Part shown: piece after piece, positions 61,042 through 64,000 of the stretch | Numbering within the stretch: position 1 is the stretch's first letter | Layout of the letters: the number at the start of each line of letters is the position of its first letter | Source of the DNA: Xenorhabdus griffiniae | Lineage (GTDB): Bacteria; Pseudomonadota; Gammaproteobacteria; Enterobacterales; Enterobacteriaceae | DNA: 64,000 nt | Direction: 5' to 3' | Assembly (NCBI RefSeq): GCF_001028135.1 | Contig: NZ_LDNM01000012.1 | Span: forward strand, 37,068 to 101,067 | Program-made: the position numbers and the translations under genes | The notes under the pieces: model-generated | What the model was told of the DNA's origin: nothing | The model's input: the letters and a program-made list of their open reading frames with translations, nothing else | The model's database searches: none

Positions 61042-61839
61042 GTGCTTACAGCAAAAAATATCACCGCAACTTACGGCAAGAAAACCGTATTGCATGATTT
61101 GTCAGTAGACTTTGCCCAAGGGCGCATCACTGCACTCGTCGGGTCTAATGGCTGCGGTAAGTCGACACTTCTGAAGTCCATCATGGGTTTCATTCCCCTG
61201 AAAAGCGGAGAAATTCTGTTGGAAGGTAAGCTGATTACAGGGATAAGTCGTAAAGCACTGGCCCGAAGAATCTCTTATCTGCCGCAGGAATGCCACTGCC
61301 CGGATTACATGACACTGGGAGAGTTGATCGAGCTGGCAGCTTGTGGGCGCAATTCGCTTTTCGGTGGGCCATCCTCGCGGGATCGCAAATTGTTTCAGGA
61401 TGTACTGGAAATCGTCGGCTTGGCCGATAAGGCAGGCTCTCAAGTCAATGCCCTTTCAGGAGGGCAACGCCAGCGCGCCTGGGTGGCGATGGTGCTTGCA
61501 CAGGACACTGATATCATTCTTATGGACGAGCCAGTGAACCACCTGGATATCAAATATCAATACACGGTGCTTAAACTGGTTCGCGATCTCTCACTCCAGC
61601 ACGGAAAAACCGTCGTTGTGGTGTTACATGATTTAAATCTAACAACGACTTTTGCCGATGATGTTGTGATGCTGAATACTGGCAGCGTCATTGCAGCAGG
61701 TGCTGTCAATAAAACGATAACGGTAGATAATATCCGGCGTGTATTCAATATTCCGGCCGATATTTTCAGTCACAACGGCAGCATTATCTGTCAGCCTTAT
61801 CCGGGCATAAACCATCCTGAAAATCAGCCTAGAGTATGA
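61042..61839 (+). CDS. Ferric-siderophore ABC transporter ATPase
   Basis: ATP-binding subunit (265 aa) of the FepC/FecE type. Walker A VGSNGCGKSTLLKS, Q-loop region SYLPQECHCPDYMT, signature LSGGQRQRAWVAM, Walker B DIILMDEP and the switch VVVLHD are all present. The start is taken as GTG 61042, 6 bases after an AGGAG ribosome-binding site; a TTG three bases earlier is possible. It overlaps the first permease gene by 4 bases. It energises uptake of the siderophore delivered by the binding protein at 52912-53871. Confidence 0.94.
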   Translation: MLTAKNITATYGKKTVLHDLSVDFAQGRITALVGSNGCGKSTLLKSIMGFIPLKSGEILLEGKLITGISRKALARRISYLPQECHCPDYMTLGELIELAACGRNSLFGGPSSRDRKLFQDVLEIVGLADKAGSQVNALSGGQRQRAWVAMVLAQDTDIILMDEPVNHLDIKYQYTVLKLVRDLSLQHGKTVVVVLHDLNLTTTFADDVVMLNTGSVIAAGAVNKTITVDNIRRVFNIPADIFSHNGSIICQPYPGINHPENQPRV

Positions 61840-62852
61840 CAATGAAATCCAGATTGTTTTTTATATTCGCCCCTTTTGTATTGCTGCTGATCTTTTTTTC
61901 CAGTCTCTCTTTTGGCGTGAATATTGCGTCAGTTTCGCAAATTTATGCGGCCTTAACACAGCCCGAACCGCAGAACTATGAGCAGGCAGTTATTCTATAC
62001 CAGCGACTGCCACGGGCTTTGATTTCTGTTTATGTCGGTGCGGTAATGGCATGCAGTGGTCTCGTCTTTCAGGGGCTTATCCGCAATCCACTGGCCTCCT
62101 CATCAACATTGGGAATCAATGCCGGTGCGGCACTGTTTGTCATCGTAGGCGCAATCAGTTTTGAGTTTGACCTGACATTACAAGGCATAGCCGCGCTTGT
62201 CGGCGGATTATTTGGTTTTTTGTCATCTCTTGCGGTATCTCGCCTGGCTGGTGTTAACGGCGTTTCTCGTGACTTGCTACTGATACTGTCAGGCACATTA
62301 ATAACGATGCTTTATCTTGGAATAAGTAATGCTGTTCTTCTTGCCTATCCTGCATTACGAACCGAATATTTGAGCTGGTTAGCAGGGGCTATCAATCATG
62401 CCTATATCACAAGGCTTCACCATTTCTGGTGGTTCGGTATCCTGGCCTTGATAGTACTTTTATTACTGGCACGCCCACTGACTCTTATTCTGCTCGGTTA
62501 CGAAAAGGCGTTTTCGATTGGTGCAAATGCCACGCTTGTTTCACGCATTGCGTTGATTGCAGCCATAGTTGCATCCAGTTCTGCCGTTGCCATATGTGGT
62601 CCTATTGGTTTCGTGGGGCTGGTTGTCCCCCATATTGTCAAGCCTCTGGTTGGTCAGAATTTTATGCTGTCGCTGCCAGCTTGTGCTCTGACGGGGGCCA
62701 GTATCTGCCTGATTGCTAATCTCTGTGCACAGACACTTTTCCAGCCTTATGTCATACATACCGGCATTCTGATGGATTTTTTGGGAGGGTTGTTTTTTAT
62801 CTGGATCATAAGAAAGCGCTATCTTTCAGTGACATCGGAGAGATCGTTATGA
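61836..62852 (+). CDS. FecCD-type ferric-siderophore permease 1
   Basis: Inner membrane permease of 338 aa of the FecCD/BtuC family with nine to ten membrane segments. Characteristic blocks are RLPRALISVYVGAVMACSGLVFQG near residue 52, NPLASSSTLGINAGA and the cytoplasmic coupling-loop region ending in CGPIGFVGLVVPHIVK. It starts inside the ATPase stop (ATGA; a second ATG lies 6 bases later) and overlaps the second permease by 4 bases, so the three are translationally coupled. Confidence 0.93.
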   Translation: MTMKSRLFFIFAPFVLLLIFFSSLSFGVNIASVSQIYAALTQPEPQNYEQAVILYQRLPRALISVYVGAVMACSGLVFQGLIRNPLASSSTLGINAGAALFVIVGAISFEFDLTLQGIAALVGGLFGFLSSLAVSRLAGVNGVSRDLLLILSGTLITMLYLGISNAVLLAYPALRTEYLSWLAGAINHAYITRLHHFWWFGILALIVLLLLARPLTLILLGYEKAFSIGANATLVSRIALIAAIVASSSAVAICGPIGFVGLVVPHIVKPLVGQNFMLSLPACALTGASICLIANLCAQTLFQPYVIHTGILMDFLGGLFFIWIIRKRYLSVTSERSL

Positions 62853-63904
62853 ATTTCGGTCAGGCAACAGACGGACAAAGGGTATTACGTTTCGCCAACG
62901 GGTTGCAGATGCGTACCCGTGATATAAAAGTCGGTTTATACCTATTTACCATCACGATCATACTCGTGGTTATTTCTTTAAACGTCGGGGTTACGAACGT
63001 TGGTATCCGTGAATTCACGCATATGCTTTTCGGGTATTCCCTTGATCACCACCAATTTTATGCACTTTGGGTTGTACGGATACCTCATATTTTATTGGGT
63101 TTGATGGTGGGTTGGTGCGCAGCCCTTGCTGGTGCTATTTTACAGCCGATTGCCCGCAATCCACTGGCTGACCCCAGCCTTTTGGGCATAAGTCAGGGAT
63201 CTATGACGATGATCATAGTCTTGCTGGCGTTTATTCCTTCCGCACCTAAAATGCTGATCGTCATTGCTGCACTAGGTGGCGGACTGATTGTTGCGTTGTT
63301 TTTGACTTTGCTCGTTGGCAATAATCGCGCAAGTGGCTTGGCAATTTTGCTGATGGGGATTGCCGTCTCATCCGTTCTTAGCTCTGTCAGTTCTTTTCTT
63401 ATTCTCTATCTTCCGACAGAGTTATCCTTGAATCTTTCTGGATGGATGCAAGGATCGTTGTTTCAGGCCAATTGGTCAATTATCGCATCATTCATGCCAT
63501 TATTCTTATTGAGTATTATCGGAATTCTGCTCACTGGCCCCGCGTTAAACCGCTATGAGCTTGGAAACGAACTTGCCATGTCCCTTGGGGAGCCTATCAA
63601 ATATTCCCGCCCGTTGCTGATGATGTTTTCTGTTCTGTTAAGCGCAGCATCTGTCACCACAGTGGGGCCATTGAGCTTTGTGGGGATATTAGCACCGCAT
63701 CTGGCTAGCTTTATTTCATCAGCTACAGGCCGCGCCCGACTGTTTCTTTCCGCTCTGGTGGGCGGCAATCTAGTCGTCGCCGCGGATATCATGACGAAAG
63801 CAGTACCCTCAGAAGTCTTTCTCCCTATCGGGTTAAGCTTCACACTCATTGGCGTACCCCTGTTCATCCTGACGATGCGGCTGAACGCATTACGTAAACG
63901 CTGA
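62849..63904 (+). CDS. FecCD-type ferric-siderophore permease 2
   Basis: Second permease subunit of 351 aa, the expected heterodimer partner of the upstream gene. It has the VRIPHILLGLMVGWCAALAGAI block, NPLADPSLLGISQGS, and GPLSFVGILAPHLASF near the C-terminus. The N-terminus has a hydrophilic stretch of about 28 residues before the first membrane segment, longer than usual; an in-frame ATG at 62909 would shorten it by 20 residues. It ends the visible uptake operon. Confidence 0.92.
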   Translation: MNFGQATDGQRVLRFANGLQMRTRDIKVGLYLFTITIILVVISLNVGVTNVGIREFTHMLFGYSLDHHQFYALWVVRIPHILLGLMVGWCAALAGAILQPIARNPLADPSLLGISQGSMTMIIVLLAFIPSAPKMLIVIAALGGGLIVALFLTLLVGNNRASGLAILLMGIAVSSVLSSVSSFLILYLPTELSLNLSGWMQGSLFQANWSIIASFMPLFLLSIIGILLTGPALNRYELGNELAMSLGEPIKYSRPLLMMFSVLLSAASVTTVGPLSFVGILAPHLASFISSATGRARLFLSALVGGNLVVAADIMTKAVPSEVFLPIGLSFTLIGVPLFILTMRLNALRKR

Positions 63905-64000
63905 ATACCTGAGGCGTGATATCAGTTTATTAAATAGACGCGATGCTCGACTTTTATGATGAGTTGAAATGACATAGCCGCTCCTTTATAACTTTAAGTC

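Overview
The window looks like a chromosomal segment of an entomopathogenic enterobacterium of the Xenorhabdus/Photorhabdus group, most likely Xenorhabdus. The evidence is a conserved enterobacterial housekeeping block, a peptide synthetase cluster matching the lysine-rich PAX lipopeptide genes known from Xenorhabdus, and three copies of a short dispersed palindromic element. No database search was possible, so the genus is inferred.

Left part (1-15.1 kb): the 3' end of an OmpR-type response regulator with its TctE-like sensor kinase, and a convergent EamA-type transporter. Then comes the block pdxB-usg-truA-dedA-accD-folC-dedD-cvpA-purF-ubiX, with a perfect PurR operator before cvpA-purF. 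yfcH, yfcG and yfcD follow. A dispersed repeat and a 17-bp tandem repeat lie just upstream of pdxB.

Middle part (15.2-41.3 kb, minus strand): paxT, paxA, paxB and paxC, read from high to low coordinates. PaxA (C-A-T), PaxB (three modules) and PaxC (three modules plus thioesterase) form a seven-module assembly line. The first adenylation domain carries an exact serine-type code. The other six carry one lysine-compatible code. Three condensation domains have the dual epimerisation/condensation signature. This predicts an N-acylated Ser-Lys6 peptide with D residues at positions 3, 5 and 6. PaxT is a SyrD/PvdE-like cyclic peptide exporter. It has its own terminator and is flanked by two copies of the dispersed repeat.

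A 1.2-kb stretch without a recognisable gene (41.3-42.5 kb), holding a repeat, a Fur-box-like site and ORF fragments, separates this from the second cluster.

Right part (42.5-63.9 kb): a siderophore locus. entC-entE-entB-entA make and activate 2,3-dihydroxybenzoate. A small cupin gene and a TonB-dependent receptor follow. Next are an NRPS with degenerate C, PCP and C domains, a periplasmic binding protein, a Cy-Cy-A-PCP NRPS, a flavin N-monooxygenase, a histidine decarboxylase-like PLP enzyme, an ABC ATPase and two FecCD permeases. Histamine formation plus N-hydroxylation, Cy domains and a DHB starter are the logic of anguibactin and acinetobactin. The heterocyclising A domain has a cysteine-like but divergent code, which favours a thiazoline (anguibactin-like) product. 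Its attached carrier domain lacks the phosphopantetheine serine (Pro1446), so the amino acid is probably loaded in trans on the intact carrier (Ser463) of the other NRPS. No EntF, Fes, thioesterase or exporter for this siderophore is visible.
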